A DNA stretch of 64,000 nucleotides, from assembly GCA_024642215.1 (NCBI GenBank), contig JAHEBO010000084.1, forward strand, positions 1-64,000, given 5' to 3'. Every line of letters starts with the position of its first letter. Position 1 is the stretch's first letter. Positions 10,884 to 20,540 of this stretch are shown here, piece after piece. The translations under genes were made by a program, and so were the position numbers. A model generated the notes under the pieces. It saw nothing but the letters and a program-made list of their open reading frames with translations, was not told the origin of the DNA and did not search any database. Source of the DNA: Limnohabitans sp. (GTDB lineage: Bacteria; Pseudomonadota; Gammaproteobacteria; Burkholderiales; Burkholderiaceae_C).

Positions 10884-10892
10884 TTATCCACA
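10884..10892 (+). promoter_or_regulatory. DnaA-box match upstream of dnaB (box 2)
   Basis: TTATCCACA is the strongest form of the DnaA box in E. coli. It is in the same orientation as box 1, 33 bases downstream, and about 62 bases before the dnaB ATG. Confidence 0.55.
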
Positions 10893-10954
10893 GGCTTGTC
10901 CCATGACCAAATGCCGATCAGTGCGTAAGATCGAACATTCAAATTAGAACGTCC

Positions 10955-12388
10955 ATGTCAGCACTTTTTTCCCCTCAGTCCCACGCAGAATCCGAATTGG
11001 GTTTCACTTCAGTTAGTCAAGATCAGCAGATTGCACAACTGCGTGTGCCGCCACACTCCATTGAGGCTGAGTCCAGTGTGCTGGGCGGCTTGCTGCTCGA
11101 CAACAGTGCTTGGGATCGCATGGGCGATTTGCTTGCAGAAAACGATTTTTATCGCCACGAACACAAGCTCATCTTCACGGCCATCTCAAGCTTGATCAAT
11201 GGCTCCAAACCTGCAGATGTGATCACGGTGTTTGAACAATTGCAAAACCAGGGCAAAGCCGATGGCATGGGCGGCCTAGGTTATTTGAACTCCTTGGCGC
11301 AATACGTTCCCAGTTCTAGCAATATTCGCAGGTATGCCGAAATTGTTCGTGAACGTTCTATCTTGCGCAAGTTGGTCACTGCCAGTGATGAGATCGCCAC
11401 CAACGCGTTTAGCCCACAGGGCCGACCTGTCGAGAAAATATTAGACGAAGCTGAGCAAAAAATCTTCAACATTGGTGAAGAGGGCTCGCGCATGAAGCAG
11501 GGTTTCCAGTCCATGGACACCTTGGTGGTGGACCTGATGGACCGCGTCCAAGAGATGGCCGACAACCCCAACGACATCACGGGTGTGCCCACAGGTTTCT
11601 ACGACTTAGACCGCATGACCTCCGGCTTGCAAGCGGGTGATTTGGTGGTGCTGGCTGCGCGGCCTTCGATGGGTAAAACAGCTTTCGCCATCAACATTGC
11701 CGAGCATGTGGCCTTGAACGAAGGCTTGCCCGTGGCTGTGTTCTCCATGGAGATGGGTGCGGCTCAGTTGGCCGTGCGTGTGGTGGGCTCGATTGGCCGC
11801 ATTGACCAAGGACACTTGCGCTCAGGCAAGCTCACCGACGAAGAATGGCCGCGCTTAACAGATGCCATTGAGCGTTTGCGTACGGTGTCTTTGCACATCG
11901 ATGAAACGCCAGGCTTAACGCCCAGCGAGTTACGCGCCAATGCAAGGCGTTTGGCGCGAAAGTGTGGCAAGTTGGGTTTGATTGTGGTCGACTACTTGCA
12001 GCTCATGAGTGGTTCGTCAGGGGGCGATGGTGACAACCGTGCCACCGAATTGGGTGAAATTTCTCGCGGCCTCAAAATGTTGGCCAAAGAACTTCAGTGC
12101 CCAGTCATTGCCTTGTCGCAGCTCAACCGAGGCGTGGAGCAAAGAACCGACAAGCGTCCCATGATGAGTGACTTGCGAGAGTCGGGCGCCATTGAGCAAG
12201 ATGCCGACATCATCATGTTCATTTACCGTGATGACTACTACAACAAGGATTCAAAGGATCCTGGTATTGCAGAAATCATCATTGGCAAACAGCGTAACGG
12301 CCCCACTGGCGCCGTTCGCTTGACGTTCTTGAAGCCGTTGACCCGCTTTGAAAGCCTGGCCTCAGGCGGCGACAGTGGTGACTATTAA
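10955..12388 (+). CDS. dnaB: Replicative DNA helicase DnaB
   Basis: Hexameric 5'-3' helicase at the replication fork. The N-terminal primase-interaction domain begins around RVPPHSIEAESSVLGGLLLD (residues about 31-50). The RecA-like ATPase domain carries Walker A ARPSMGKTAFA and the conserved FSMEMGAAQLAVR, VVDYLQLM and SQLNRGVEQR motifs. At 477 aa it has normal length, and no intein interrupts the ATPase motifs, a common insertion site in this family. It is separated from rplI by a terminator and two DnaA-box matches, so it probably has its own promoter. Confidence 0.97.
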   Translation: MSALFSPQSHAESELGFTSVSQDQQIAQLRVPPHSIEAESSVLGGLLLDNSAWDRMGDLLAENDFYRHEHKLIFTAISSLINGSKPADVITVFEQLQNQGKADGMGGLGYLNSLAQYVPSSSNIRRYAEIVRERSILRKLVTASDEIATNAFSPQGRPVEKILDEAEQKIFNIGEEGSRMKQGFQSMDTLVVDLMDRVQEMADNPNDITGVPTGFYDLDRMTSGLQAGDLVVLAARPSMGKTAFAINIAEHVALNEGLPVAVFSMEMGAAQLAVRVVGSIGRIDQGHLRSGKLTDEEWPRLTDAIERLRTVSLHIDETPGLTPSELRANARRLARKCGKLGLIVVDYLQLMSGSSGGDGDNRATELGEISRGLKMLAKELQCPVIALSQLNRGVEQRTDKRPMMSDLRESGAIEQDADIIMFIYRDDYYNKDSKDPGIAEIIIGKQRNGPTGAVRLTFLKPLTRFESLASGGDSGDY

Positions 12389-12416
12389 TTTGTTCTTGAA
12401 CTTTGAACAGGCTTCT

Positions 12417-14042
12417 TTAGAGCACCTCGCTGGCAAAGTCGGCCAGTCTTGAACGTTCGCCTCGGGCCAAGGTGATGTGACCGCCATGCGCCCATCCCTT
12501 AAAACGATCGACGGCATAGGTGAGGCCAGACGAGCCTTCTGTGAGGTAGGGCGTATCGATTTGCGCTAAGTTGCCCATGCAAATGATCTTTGTGCCTGGA
12601 CCTGCCCGGGTGATCAAGGTTTTCATTTGTTTGGGCGTCAAATTTTGCGCTTCATCAATGATCACGTATTTGTTCAAGAAGGTTCTGCCGCGCATGAAGT
12701 TCATGCTCTTGATTTTGATGCGGCTTCGAATCAGTTCATTGGTGGCTGCACGGCCCCATTCACCAGCATTGCCGCCATCGCCTTTGGCCAAAAACTCCAA
12801 GTTGTCATCCAGAGCACCCATCCAAGGGCCCATTTTTTCTTCTTCGGTGCCTGGCAGGAAACCGATGTCTTCGCCCACACTGACTGTGGCACGGGTCATG
12901 ATGATTTCTGTATAGCGGCGGTCATCTAAAACTTGTGTGAGTCCTGCAGCCAGCGCCATCAAGGTTTTGCCGGTGCCAGCGGTTCCCGCCAGCGTCACAA
13001 AGTCAACATCCGGATCTGTCAGCATGTTCATGGCAAAGTTTTGCTCGCGGTTGCGAGTGGTGACACCCCAAATCGCATTTTTGGCATGGCCGAAATCTTT
13101 CAGTGTTTTCAGAACCGCCGTTTTGCCGCGAATCTCTGTAACGCGTGCATAGAGGCTAGGTTCACCCGGTGCTTCCAGGTACACAAACTGATTGATGAGC
13201 AAGCTGGGAACCAAGGGGCCGCTGAAGCGGTAAAAGGTATGACTGCCTTGCTGCCAACTCTCGATGGCTTTGCCATGACGATTCCAAAAGTCATGGGGCA
13301 GGGCCATTGCGCCTGAATACAAGAGGTCGCCATCTTCCAAGACTTTGTCGTTTTGATAGTCTTCAGCGGCAAGTCCAAGGGCGCGGCATTTGACGCGCAT
13401 GTTGATGTCCTTGGACACCAAGACGACTTCACGTGGCGCATGCAATTTGCCGAGGGCTTGAACCACGCCCAAAATTTGGTTGTCTGCTTTTCCTTGAGGC
13501 AAGCTCATGGGCAGGCTGACATCCATCATTTGTGTTTGAAAAAACAACTTACCACCCGCTTCGATATGGCCTGTGCCATTCAGGGGTAGGCCTTGCTGAA
13601 TGTCAGCGCCTGGCGTTGCCGCCAATGCATCGAGTGATCGGCTGGTTTGGCGGGCATTTCGGGCAACCTCGGTCATGCCTTTCTTGTGACTGTCGAGTTC
13701 TTCAAGAACAATCATGGGCAAGTAAACGTCATGTTCTTCAAACTGGAAGAGGCACATGGGGTCGTGCATCAACACGTTGGTGTCCAGTACAAACAACTTG
13801 CTCGGACCGCTGTTCTTTTTGACAGGTTTGGCTTTTTTGGGTGCCTCTTGCACGAAGACTTCCCTTGGCGCAGGCTTTGTTTCGATGCGTGTGTCGGCAA
13901 CGGCTTTCCTGCTGTTTGTTTTCTTCGCCGTTGCTTCTCGGCTGGGTGCGTTGACCGGTGCACTTGAGGTTTTTTCAGTTTTGTCTGCTGCTTGTGTTGA
14001 AAGCAGAGATGCGCGCTGTGTCGGTGCGGGTGGCAATGGCAT
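12417..14042 (-). CDS. PhoH-family ATPase with N-terminal PIN domain
   Basis: Predicted RNA-processing protein: a PIN-type ribonuclease domain fused to a PhoH P-loop ATPase (YlaK/PhoH2-like). Residues 1-90 are Pro/Ala/Lys-rich and look disordered. The PIN domain follows (KLFVLDTNVLMHDPMCLF, then LEELDSHKKG). The C-terminal ATPase has Walker A AGTAGTGKTLMALA and Walker B YVIIDEAQNL. PhoH2 proteins are described as RNA helicase/RNases; the substrate here is unknown. The ATG at 14042 is preferred over an upstream TTG at 14075 because a GAGG stretch lies upstream of it. The gene converges with dnaB. Confidence 0.9.
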   Translation of the reverse strand: MPLPPAPTQRASLLSTQAADKTEKTSSAPVNAPSREATAKKTNSRKAVADTRIETKPAPREVFVQEAPKKAKPVKKNSGPSKLFVLDTNVLMHDPMCLFQFEEHDVYLPMIVLEELDSHKKGMTEVARNARQTSRSLDALAATPGADIQQGLPLNGTGHIEAGGKLFFQTQMMDVSLPMSLPQGKADNQILGVVQALGKLHAPREVVLVSKDINMRVKCRALGLAAEDYQNDKVLEDGDLLYSGAMALPHDFWNRHGKAIESWQQGSHTFYRFSGPLVPSLLINQFVYLEAPGEPSLYARVTEIRGKTAVLKTLKDFGHAKNAIWGVTTRNREQNFAMNMLTDPDVDFVTLAGTAGTGKTLMALAAGLTQVLDDRRYTEIIMTRATVSVGEDIGFLPGTEEEKMGPWMGALDDNLEFLAKGDGGNAGEWGRAATNELIRSRIKIKSMNFMRGRTFLNKYVIIDEAQNLTPKQMKTLITRAGPGTKIICMGNLAQIDTPYLTEGSSGLTYAVDRFKGWAHGGHITLARGERSRLADFASEVL

Positions 14043-14081
14043 GAGTCGTGGCCTCAGGTGAGATGTTGAAAACAAGAACGC

Positions 14082-14115
14082 AAAGAAAAAGCCGCCTGGA
14101 GGCCAAGGCGGCTTT
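14082..14115 (-). terminator. Rho-independent terminator downstream of bcp
   Basis: Read on the minus strand, AAAGCCGCCT and AGGCGGCTTT form a 10-bp stem with an 8-base loop, followed by a TTTTTCTTT tract. It separates bcp from the PhoH gene. Confidence 0.85.
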
Positions 14116-14165
14116 GCTTTAAGGGAGCGTTTGAATGGGGCTGTAGTTTCAGCGGCATGATGCCA

Positions 14166-14642
14166 TTATGCGGCTTTTTTCAGGGCCTTCACGGCTTTGA
14201 GAACTTCTTCGACATGGCCCGGTACTTTAAGACCTCGCCATTCTTCTTTGACCAATCCATCAGCCCCAATCAAAAAGGTGCTGCGCTCAATGCCTTTGAC
14301 TTTTTTGCCGTACATGATCTTGTTTTTGACCACGCCAAACATGTGGCACATTTTTTCTTCAGTGTCCGCAATCAATTCGAAGGGGAGTTCGAGCTTGGCT
14401 TTGAATTCATCGTGCGACTTCATGTTGTCGCGGGAGACGCCAAAAACGGTAGCGCCTGCTTTTGTAAAGTCTTTGAACTTGTCGCGGAACTGCATGGCTT
14501 CAGTGGTGCAGCCAGGTGTGTTGTCCTTCGGGTAGAAGTACAAAATCATCACTTTTCCGTTGTGAGATGTGTTTGAAACTTTCAAACCGCCCGTTGCGTT
14601 TGCTTCAAATTCAGGTAGGGGTTTGTTAACAACGATCGCCAT
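14166..14642 (-). CDS. bcp: Thioredoxin-dependent thiol peroxidase (Bcp/PrxQ peroxiredoxin)
   Basis: Reduces H2O2 and organic hydroperoxides. The peroxidatic Cys is in YPKDNTPGCTTEAMQFRD (about residue 45). The partner Cys found five residues later in E. coli Bcp is absent, as in many one-Cys-type homologues; another Cys is present in EEKMCHMFG. Length of 158 aa is typical. A possible -10 (TAAAAT) lies on the minus strand at about 14725-14732, giving a long leader. A terminator follows. Confidence 0.94.
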   Translation of the reverse strand: MAIVVNKPLPEFEANATGGLKVSNTSHNGKVMILYFYPKDNTPGCTTEAMQFRDKFKDFTKAGATVFGVSRDNMKSHDEFKAKLELPFELIADTEEKMCHMFGVVKNKIMYGKKVKGIERSTFLIGADGLVKEEWRGLKVPGHVEEVLKAVKALKKAA

Positions 14643-14773
14643 AGAACTAATCTCACGTGACAGAAATGAACCGCTTAACCGATCTGGTGCTGAGGGGCAA
14701 CATCACCGGACGGGAATCGGCTATTTTATCCTGAAACCTGAGGGCTTTTCGAAAAAGCCCCAAAACAGACCCA

Positions 14774-15151
14774 TCAAGCGCTGTTCGGAGGGAGATAAGC
14801 CAAAACCACCTGCCGACCCTCGCCGGCCAAGACATTGAATGTTCGGCAGGCTGCGCCACTGTCCATGGTTTCAACACCGATGCCATGTTGAATCAAACCC
14901 TGCAAAAGTCGAGGCGGAGGGAACCTGAGGCGTTGGCCACTGCCAAAAATGACCAATTCTGGTTTGAAAGCCACCAGGGCATCAAATGATGCTTGTGTCA
15001 GGTCGTCAAAGCAAGCTGAGGACCACGCTTGTGGACCCTTAATGGCGCAGAGCACCATGGGGCCGGTTTGCAATTTGCCGTTAACGACCACACCTTCATC
15101 GCTGTAGCTTTGAATCGAATAGGCGTTGCTGGCATCGGGATGGAGTTTCAT
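14774..15151 (-). CDS. Mth938-like domain protein (DUF498)
   Basis: Small protein of the Mth938/NDUFAF3-like family; the biochemical role is not established. The body shows the family pattern: MKLHPD start, a YSDEGVVVNG segment, and ELVIFGSGQRLRFPP followed by GVETMDSGAACRTFNVLAGEGR. A 22-residue upstream extension is ignored because family members start at the MKLHPD-type Met (125 aa here). A minus-strand TATAAT at 15191-15196 could serve as its -10. It is divergent from the aminotransferase gene. Confidence 0.8.
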   Translation of the reverse strand: MKLHPDASNAYSIQSYSDEGVVVNGKLQTGPMVLCAIKGPQAWSSACFDDLTQASFDALVAFKPELVIFGSGQRLRFPPPRLLQGLIQHGIGVETMDSGAACRTFNVLAGEGRQVVLAYLPPNSA

Positions 15152-15231
15152 GCGGTCTTGTTTCTTAAAAATGGCCAGTTCTGTGGTCAAATTATAGGTT
15201 TTCCCCAGCGCCAACACCCCTCGGAGGGATT

Positions 15232-16464
15232 TTGAAAACTATCCAGAAATCAGCCAAGCTTGCCAACGTTTGTTATGACATTCGCGGCCCCATCATGGAC
15301 CGTGCCAGACAAATGGAAGAAGAGGGGCACAAGATCATCAAATTGAACATCGGCAACTTGGCGGTGTTTGGTTTCGATGCGCCCGAAGAAATTCAGCAAG
15401 ACATGATTCGCAACCTGCCCAATTCTGCGGGTTATTCGGATAGCAAAGGTATTTTTGCAGCCCGCAAGGCGGTGATGCATGAAACCCAAAAGCAGGGCAT
15501 CAAAGGTGTCACGCTAGATGACATCTATTTGGGCAATGGTGCCAGTGAGTTAATTGTGATGGCCACCAATGCCTTGCTCGACAATGGCGACGAGTTGTTG
15601 TTGCCGGCGCCCGATTATCCTTTGTGGACGGCCGCGGCCAGTTTGTCTGGGGGTACCCCGGTTCACTACATGTGTGACGAGTCCAACGGCTGGATGCCCG
15701 ACTTGAATGACATTCGCGCCAAGATCACGCCCAAGACCAAGGGCATCGTGGTGATCAATCCCAACAATCCCACCGGCGCTTTGTACACCGATGAAATTTT
15801 GCACAGCATCGTGGCCATTGCACGGGAACATGGCTTGGTGATTTTTGCCGATGAAGTTTATGACAAGGTTTTGTACGATGGCGTGAAGCACACGCCCATT
15901 GCCAGCCTTAGCCAAGACGTGCTCACCATCACTTTCAATTCATTGTCAAAAAGCTACAGGTCTTGTGGCTACCGCGCGGGATGGATGTTCATCACCGGCG
16001 ACAAGCGCCCAGCCCAAGATTACATCGAAGGCTTGAACATGTTGTCCAACATGCGTCTGTGTGCCAACGTGCCAGGGCAGTGGGCCATTCAAACGGCCTT
16101 GGGTGGACACCAGAGCATCAATGAGTTGGTGAATGAAGGTGGGCGTTTGCGCAAGCAACGTGACTTGGCGTATGAGTTGATCAATGCCATTCCTGGCGTG
16201 TCTTGCGTCAAGCCAAGTGCTGCACTTTACATGTTCCCCAAGCTCGATCCCAAAATTTACCCCATCCAAGACGATCAGCAATTTTTCTTGGAAATGCTGC
16301 AAGAAACCAAAGTGATGTTGGTTCAAGGTACCGGTTTCAATTGGTCCGAGCCCGATCACTTTCGCATTGTGTTTTTGCCCCATGTGGATGATTTGCGTGA
16401 GGCCATTGAACGCATGGCCAAATTTTTAGAAAAAGCGCGTCAGCGTTTTGGCACATCAGTTTAA
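15232..16464 (+). CDS. PLP-dependent aminotransferase, AlaA-like (glutamate-pyruvate type)
   Basis: Fold-type I class I/II aminotransferase. Substrate contacts and PLP loops are visible: NGASELIVMA, NPNNPTGALY, ADEVYDKVLYDG, and the PLP lysine in TFNSLSKSYRSCGYRAGW (about residue 240). Overall it resembles E. coli AlaA (alanine synthesis from pyruvate). The start is TTG, supported by a strong Shine-Dalgarno sequence (TCGGAGGGA) at optimal spacing and the lack of any nearby ATG. It is 28 bases upstream of hom and probably in the same transcript, linking aspartate-family synthesis with transamination. Confidence 0.87.
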   Translation: MKTIQKSAKLANVCYDIRGPIMDRARQMEEEGHKIIKLNIGNLAVFGFDAPEEIQQDMIRNLPNSAGYSDSKGIFAARKAVMHETQKQGIKGVTLDDIYLGNGASELIVMATNALLDNGDELLLPAPDYPLWTAAASLSGGTPVHYMCDESNGWMPDLNDIRAKITPKTKGIVVINPNNPTGALYTDEILHSIVAIAREHGLVIFADEVYDKVLYDGVKHTPIASLSQDVLTITFNSLSKSYRSCGYRAGWMFITGDKRPAQDYIEGLNMLSNMRLCANVPGQWAIQTALGGHQSINELVNEGGRLRKQRDLAYELINAIPGVSCVKPSAALYMFPKLDPKIYPIQDDQQFFLEMLQETKVMLVQGTGFNWSEPDHFRIVFLPHVDDLREAIERMAKFLEKARQRFGTSV

Positions 16465-16492
16465 GTTGTACAGCGGTTGAAGTGAGAAAGAA

Positions 16493-17815
16493 ATGAAACC
16501 AATTCAAGTAGGCCTGTTAGGCATGGGCACCGTCGGCAGCGGCACATTCAATGTGCTGCAGCGAAATCAAGAAGAAATCAAACGACGCGCTGGCCGCGGC
16601 ATTGAAATTACCATGGTGGCCGATTTGGATGTGGCCAAGGCCCAGGCGCTCTGTGGCGATCACGTCAAGGTGGTCAACGATGCACGTCAGATCATTGCCA
16701 ACCCAGAGATTGACATTGTGGTTGAGTTGATTGGCGGTTATGGCATTGCCAAAGCACTGGTTCTTGAAGCCATTGCAGCAGGCAAGCATGTGGTCACGGC
16801 CAACAAGGCTTTGTTGGCCGTACACGGTACAGAAATTTTTGCGGCAGCGCATGCCAAGGGCGTGATGGTTGCATTTGAAGCAGCTGTGGCGGGTGGTATT
16901 CCCATCATCAAAGCGCTGCGCGAAGGTCTAACGGCCAACAGCATTCAGTGGGTGGCTGGCATCATCAACGGCACCACCAATTTCATCCTGTCTGAAATGC
17001 GCGAGAAGGGCCTAGACTTTGAAGTGGTCCTGAAAGAGGCGCAACGCTTGGGTTATGCCGAAGCCGATCCTACGTTTGACATTGAAGGTGTCGATGCTGC
17101 CCACAAAGCCACGCTCATGAGCGCTCTGGCTTTTGGCATACCTGTTCAGTTTGACAAAGCCTATGTTGAAGGCATCACCAAGTTGGGCGCGGCCGATATC
17201 AAATACGCAGAGCAATTGGGGTACCGAATCAAGTTGTTGGGCATCACCAAGCGCACAGAAGCCGGCGTTGAATTGCGCGTGCACCCCAGCTTGGTTCCCA
17301 CACAACGTTTGATTGCCAATGTTGAAGGTGCGATGAATGCTGTCATGGTGCAGGGCGATGCCGTCGGAACCACGCTTTACTACGGCAAGGGCGCGGGTTC
17401 CGAGCCCACGGCCAGTGCTGTGATTGCCGATTTGGTCGATATCACGCGCTTGCATACAGCCGATCCATTGAACCGTGTGCCGCATTTGGCCTTCCAGCCC
17501 AATGCCATGAGCAACCTGAAAATATTGCCCATGTCTGAAGTTGTCACCAGCTATTACTTGCGCTTGCGTGTGGCCGATGAGGCGGGTGTCTTGGCCAAGT
17601 TGACTGGCTTGTTGGCAGAGGCCAACATCAGCATCGATGCCGTGCTGCAACGTGAAGCAGATCAGGTCAGCCAAGCGGGTGAAAACCAAACGGACGTCAT
17701 CATCCTCACACATGATACGGTTGAGGGCAAGATGAACGCTGTATTGGCTCAGATGCAAGCTTTGCCGACAGTGATGGCACCCATTACCAAAATTCGCAAA
17801 GAAGAGCTGAACTGA
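16493..17815 (+). CDS. hom: Homoserine dehydrogenase
   Basis: NAD(P)H-dependent reduction of aspartate semialdehyde to homoserine. N-terminal Rossmann motif GLLGMGTVGSG; catalytic-domain signatures ANKALLAVHG, AGGIPIIKALREGL and IINGTTNFILSEM; C-terminal ACT domain (LRVADEAGVLAKLTGLLAEANISID), expected to confer threonine feedback. It is monofunctional (440 aa), without a fused aspartokinase. The stop overlaps the thrC ATG by 1 base. Confidence 0.97.
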   Translation: MKPIQVGLLGMGTVGSGTFNVLQRNQEEIKRRAGRGIEITMVADLDVAKAQALCGDHVKVVNDARQIIANPEIDIVVELIGGYGIAKALVLEAIAAGKHVVTANKALLAVHGTEIFAAAHAKGVMVAFEAAVAGGIPIIKALREGLTANSIQWVAGIINGTTNFILSEMREKGLDFEVVLKEAQRLGYAEADPTFDIEGVDAAHKATLMSALAFGIPVQFDKAYVEGITKLGAADIKYAEQLGYRIKLLGITKRTEAGVELRVHPSLVPTQRLIANVEGAMNAVMVQGDAVGTTLYYGKGAGSEPTASAVIADLVDITRLHTADPLNRVPHLAFQPNAMSNLKILPMSEVVTSYYLRLRVADEAGVLAKLTGLLAEANISIDAVLQREADQVSQAGENQTDVIILTHDTVEGKMNAVLAQMQALPTVMAPITKIRKEELN

Positions 17816-19260
17816 TGCGCTATTTGTCAACACGCGGTCATGCAGATCGCAAACGTTTTTGTGAAATTTTGCTCGAAGGCCTAGCGCCCGACGGTGGCTT
17901 GTATCTGCCCGAACACTATCCGCAAATTTCACCTGATCAATTGACGCACTTGCGTCAAGTTTGGCAAACCAAAGGTTATGCCGAACTGGCGTTCGAAGTT
18001 TTGTCTTTGTACATCGATGACATTCCTGCCAGCGATTTACGAGCCCTGTGTCAGAAGACTTACACCGAAGCCAGTTTTGGAACGCCCGAAATTGTGCCTT
18101 TGAAGCCCCTTAAAACCAAAGCGCTTGCCGGTGCGCAGGTTAGCTTGGAAGCCCTGTCCAATGGGCCCACATTGGCATTCAAAGACATGGCCATGCAGTT
18201 GCTGGGCAATTTGTTTGAATACGAGTTGGCACGACGCAATGCAGAATTGAACATCTTTGGGGCAACTTCTGGCGACACGGGCAGCGCGGCAGAGTACGCC
18301 ATGCGCGGCAAAAAAGGTGTGCGTGTGTTCATGACCAGCCCGCTAGGTCGCATGAGTCCTTTCCAACAAGCGCAAATGTTCAGCTTGCTTGATGAGAACA
18401 TTCACAACATCGCCATTGAGGGTGTGTTTGACGATTGCCAAGACATTGTCAAAGCGGTTAGCAACGATCTCGACTTTAAGCGCAAATACAAAATTGGAAC
18501 GGTCAACTCCATCAACTGGGCGCGTTTGTTGGCGCAAGTGGTGTACTACTTTGCGGGCTACTTTCAGGCCACGCAAAACAACGCGCAGAAGGTTAGCTTC
18601 AGCGTTCCCAGTGGCAATTTTGGCAATGTTTGCGCTGGACATGTGGCGCGCATGATGGGTTTGCCCATCGACCAACTGGTTGTGGCCACCAATGAGAACG
18701 ATGTGTTGGATGAGTTCTTTAGAACAGGTGTTTACCGTGTCAGAGGTACGGCCGACACACACGAAACTTCCAGCCCGTCGATGGACATTTCAAAAGCCAG
18801 CAATTTTGAACGCTTCGTGTTCGACTTGCTTCAGCGCGATGCTGCGCGAATCAAAGCGCTGTTTCATGATCAGTTGAACCAAACAGGCAAGTTCGACCTT
18901 GGGCAAGATCCGCTGTTTGCTGCAGCCAAAACCAAATTCGGTTTCATCAGCGGCAAGAGCACGCATGCTGATCGTCTCAAAACCATTCAAGAGGTTTTTG
19001 CAGACAATCACATCATGATTGACACACACACAGCCGATGGCTTGAAAGTGGCGGTGCCACTCGCCAAGCCTGGTATTCCCATGCTTGTTCTGGAAACGGC
19101 CTTGCCAATCAAATTTGCGGCAACCCTGGTCGAGGCGTTAGGCAAAGAGCCCGATCGACCCGCCAAGTTTGTAGGCATTGAAGCTTTGCCCAAGCGCGTG
19201 AAGGTGATGCCCATGTCGGTTGAAGCCGTCAAAGCATACATTGCACAACATTGCGATTGA
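17815..19260 (+). CDS. thrC: Threonine synthase
   Basis: PLP enzyme converting O-phosphohomoserine to threonine. It starts MRYLSTRGHADRKRF; the PLP lysine is in GPTLAFKDMAMQLLG, and the phosphate-binding glycine loop is ATSGDTGSAAEYAMRGKKG. Length of 481 aa fits the long (E. coli/yeast-type) class. Translationally coupled to hom through a TGATG junction; moeA follows 5 bases after the stop. Confidence 0.97.
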   Translation: MRYLSTRGHADRKRFCEILLEGLAPDGGLYLPEHYPQISPDQLTHLRQVWQTKGYAELAFEVLSLYIDDIPASDLRALCQKTYTEASFGTPEIVPLKPLKTKALAGAQVSLEALSNGPTLAFKDMAMQLLGNLFEYELARRNAELNIFGATSGDTGSAAEYAMRGKKGVRVFMTSPLGRMSPFQQAQMFSLLDENIHNIAIEGVFDDCQDIVKAVSNDLDFKRKYKIGTVNSINWARLLAQVVYYFAGYFQATQNNAQKVSFSVPSGNFGNVCAGHVARMMGLPIDQLVVATNENDVLDEFFRTGVYRVRGTADTHETSSPSMDISKASNFERFVFDLLQRDAARIKALFHDQLNQTGKFDLGQDPLFAAAKTKFGFISGKSTHADRLKTIQEVFADNHIMIDTHTADGLKVAVPLAKPGIPMLVLETALPIKFAATLVEALGKEPDRPAKFVGIEALPKRVKVMPMSVEAVKAYIAQHCD

Positions 19261-19265
19261 ACCTC

Positions 19266-20540
19266 ATGGCCACTGACATCGTACAGAAGCGTCCACCCCT
19301 CATGTCCTTAGATGAGGCCTTGGACTTTGTCTTCAAAGATGTTGCTGTGGTTGCGGAACATGAGTCCGTACCCACCTTTGAAGCAGACGGTCGTGTGTTG
19401 GCGCAATCTCTTGTTTCTCAGTTACAAGTGCCGCCACAAGACAACTCCTCAATGGACGGCTATGCCATCCGTGTTGAAGATTTAACGTCTGCAGGTGCGC
19501 GTTTAAAGGTCACGCAACGCATTCCAGCGGGACACACAGGTCACGCGCTCAGTGCAGGAGAAGCTGCACGTATTTTTACAGGCGCACCCATTCCTGCCGG
19601 CGCCAACGCCGTGGTGATGCAAGAGGATGCGCAGCTCGACTCAAGCCCTTCCACACCTGAGGTTTCTATCAGTGTCACGCCAAGTTTGGGTCAATGGATT
19701 CGCCGAAGCGGTGAGGATGTGACACGTGGCGCGGTGGTGTTGGCCAAAGGAACTCGACTCGATCCAGCCGCTTTAGGTTTGGCTGCCAGCATTGGGGTTG
19801 CGCAAGTGAATGTGGTGCGTCGTCCGCGTGTGGCACTGTTCTCAACGGGTGACGAGTTGGTGATGCCTGGTGATGTCTCACCGCAAGACATGCGTCCCGG
19901 CGCCATCTACAACTCCAACCGTTTCTTTTTGCGCGCTTTGTTGGTTCGCGCTGGTTGTGATGTCACCGATTTGGGCATTGTTCCCGATCATTTGGATGCC
20001 ACCCTCCAAGTACTCAAAGATGCGGCCACGGACCATGATTTGATTTTGACCAGCGGTGGTGTATCGGTGGGTGAAGAAGACCATGTGAAGCCAGCCGTTG
20101 AGGCATTAGGTCGCTTGAATTTATGGCAAATTTCAATGAAGCCTGGCAAGCCGTTTGCATTTGGCTTCGTCAATTCAGACACCTCTCAGGGGCAAAAGAA
20201 GGCCCATTTCATGGGGCTTCCAGGCAATCCTGTTTCAAGCTTTGTCACATTCCAATTGTTGGTGCGTCCTTTTTTACTGGCTTTGCAGGGTGTGGCGGCA
20301 GTGCGTCCCGCACCTTATCGCGTGCAGGCAAATTTTGACTTTGCAAAGCCTGACAAACGGCGCGAATTTTTGCGCGTCAAGCGCAACCAACAAGGTAGTT
20401 TGGATTTGTTCCCAAATCAAAGCTCCGGTGTTCTGACATCCGTTGTGTGGGGAGATGGCGTTGTCGATAATCCCGGCGCACAGCCTATTCAATCGGGTGA
20501 TTGGGTTGATTTCTACCCCTTTGCGGAATGGTTGCAATGA
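19266..20540 (+). CDS. moeA: Molybdopterin molybdenumtransferase
   Basis: Inserts molybdate into adenylylated molybdopterin. Signatures: DNSSMDGYAIR (about residue 65), GEAARIFTGAPIPAGANAVV, RRSGEDV, FSTGDELV, and the MoCF-like segment TSGGVSVGEEDHVKP with GLPGNPVSSFVTFQLLVRP. The ATG at 19266 is used; a TTG at 19251 would overlap thrC. It ends in an ATGA overlap with moaD. moeA-moaD-moaE is a compact molybdenum-cofactor cluster. Confidence 0.96.
   Translation: MATDIVQKRPPLMSLDEALDFVFKDVAVVAEHESVPTFEADGRVLAQSLVSQLQVPPQDNSSMDGYAIRVEDLTSAGARLKVTQRIPAGHTGHALSAGEAARIFTGAPIPAGANAVVMQEDAQLDSSPSTPEVSISVTPSLGQWIRRSGEDVTRGAVVLAKGTRLDPAALGLAASIGVAQVNVVRRPRVALFSTGDELVMPGDVSPQDMRPGAIYNSNRFFLRALLVRAGCDVTDLGIVPDHLDATLQVLKDAATDHDLILTSGGVSVGEEDHVKPAVEALGRLNLWQISMKPGKPFAFGFVNSDTSQGQKKAHFMGLPGNPVSSFVTFQLLVRPFLLALQGVAAVRPAPYRVQANFDFAKPDKRREFLRVKRNQQGSLDLFPNQSSGVLTSVVWGDGVVDNPGAQPIQSGDWVDFYPFAEWLQ

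Noticed and set aside
14742..14760. Inverted repeat GGGCTTTT/AAAAGCCC between bcp and the Mth938-like gene
   Set aside because: No T tract follows on the minus strand, so I do not call it a terminator.
17012..17932. 306-codon minus-strand open frame across hom
   Set aside because: Antisense to hom and the start of thrC, with no family features.
19251..19265. Upstream TTG start of moeA
   Set aside because: Overlaps thrC and adds unrelated residues; the ATG at 19266 fits the family.
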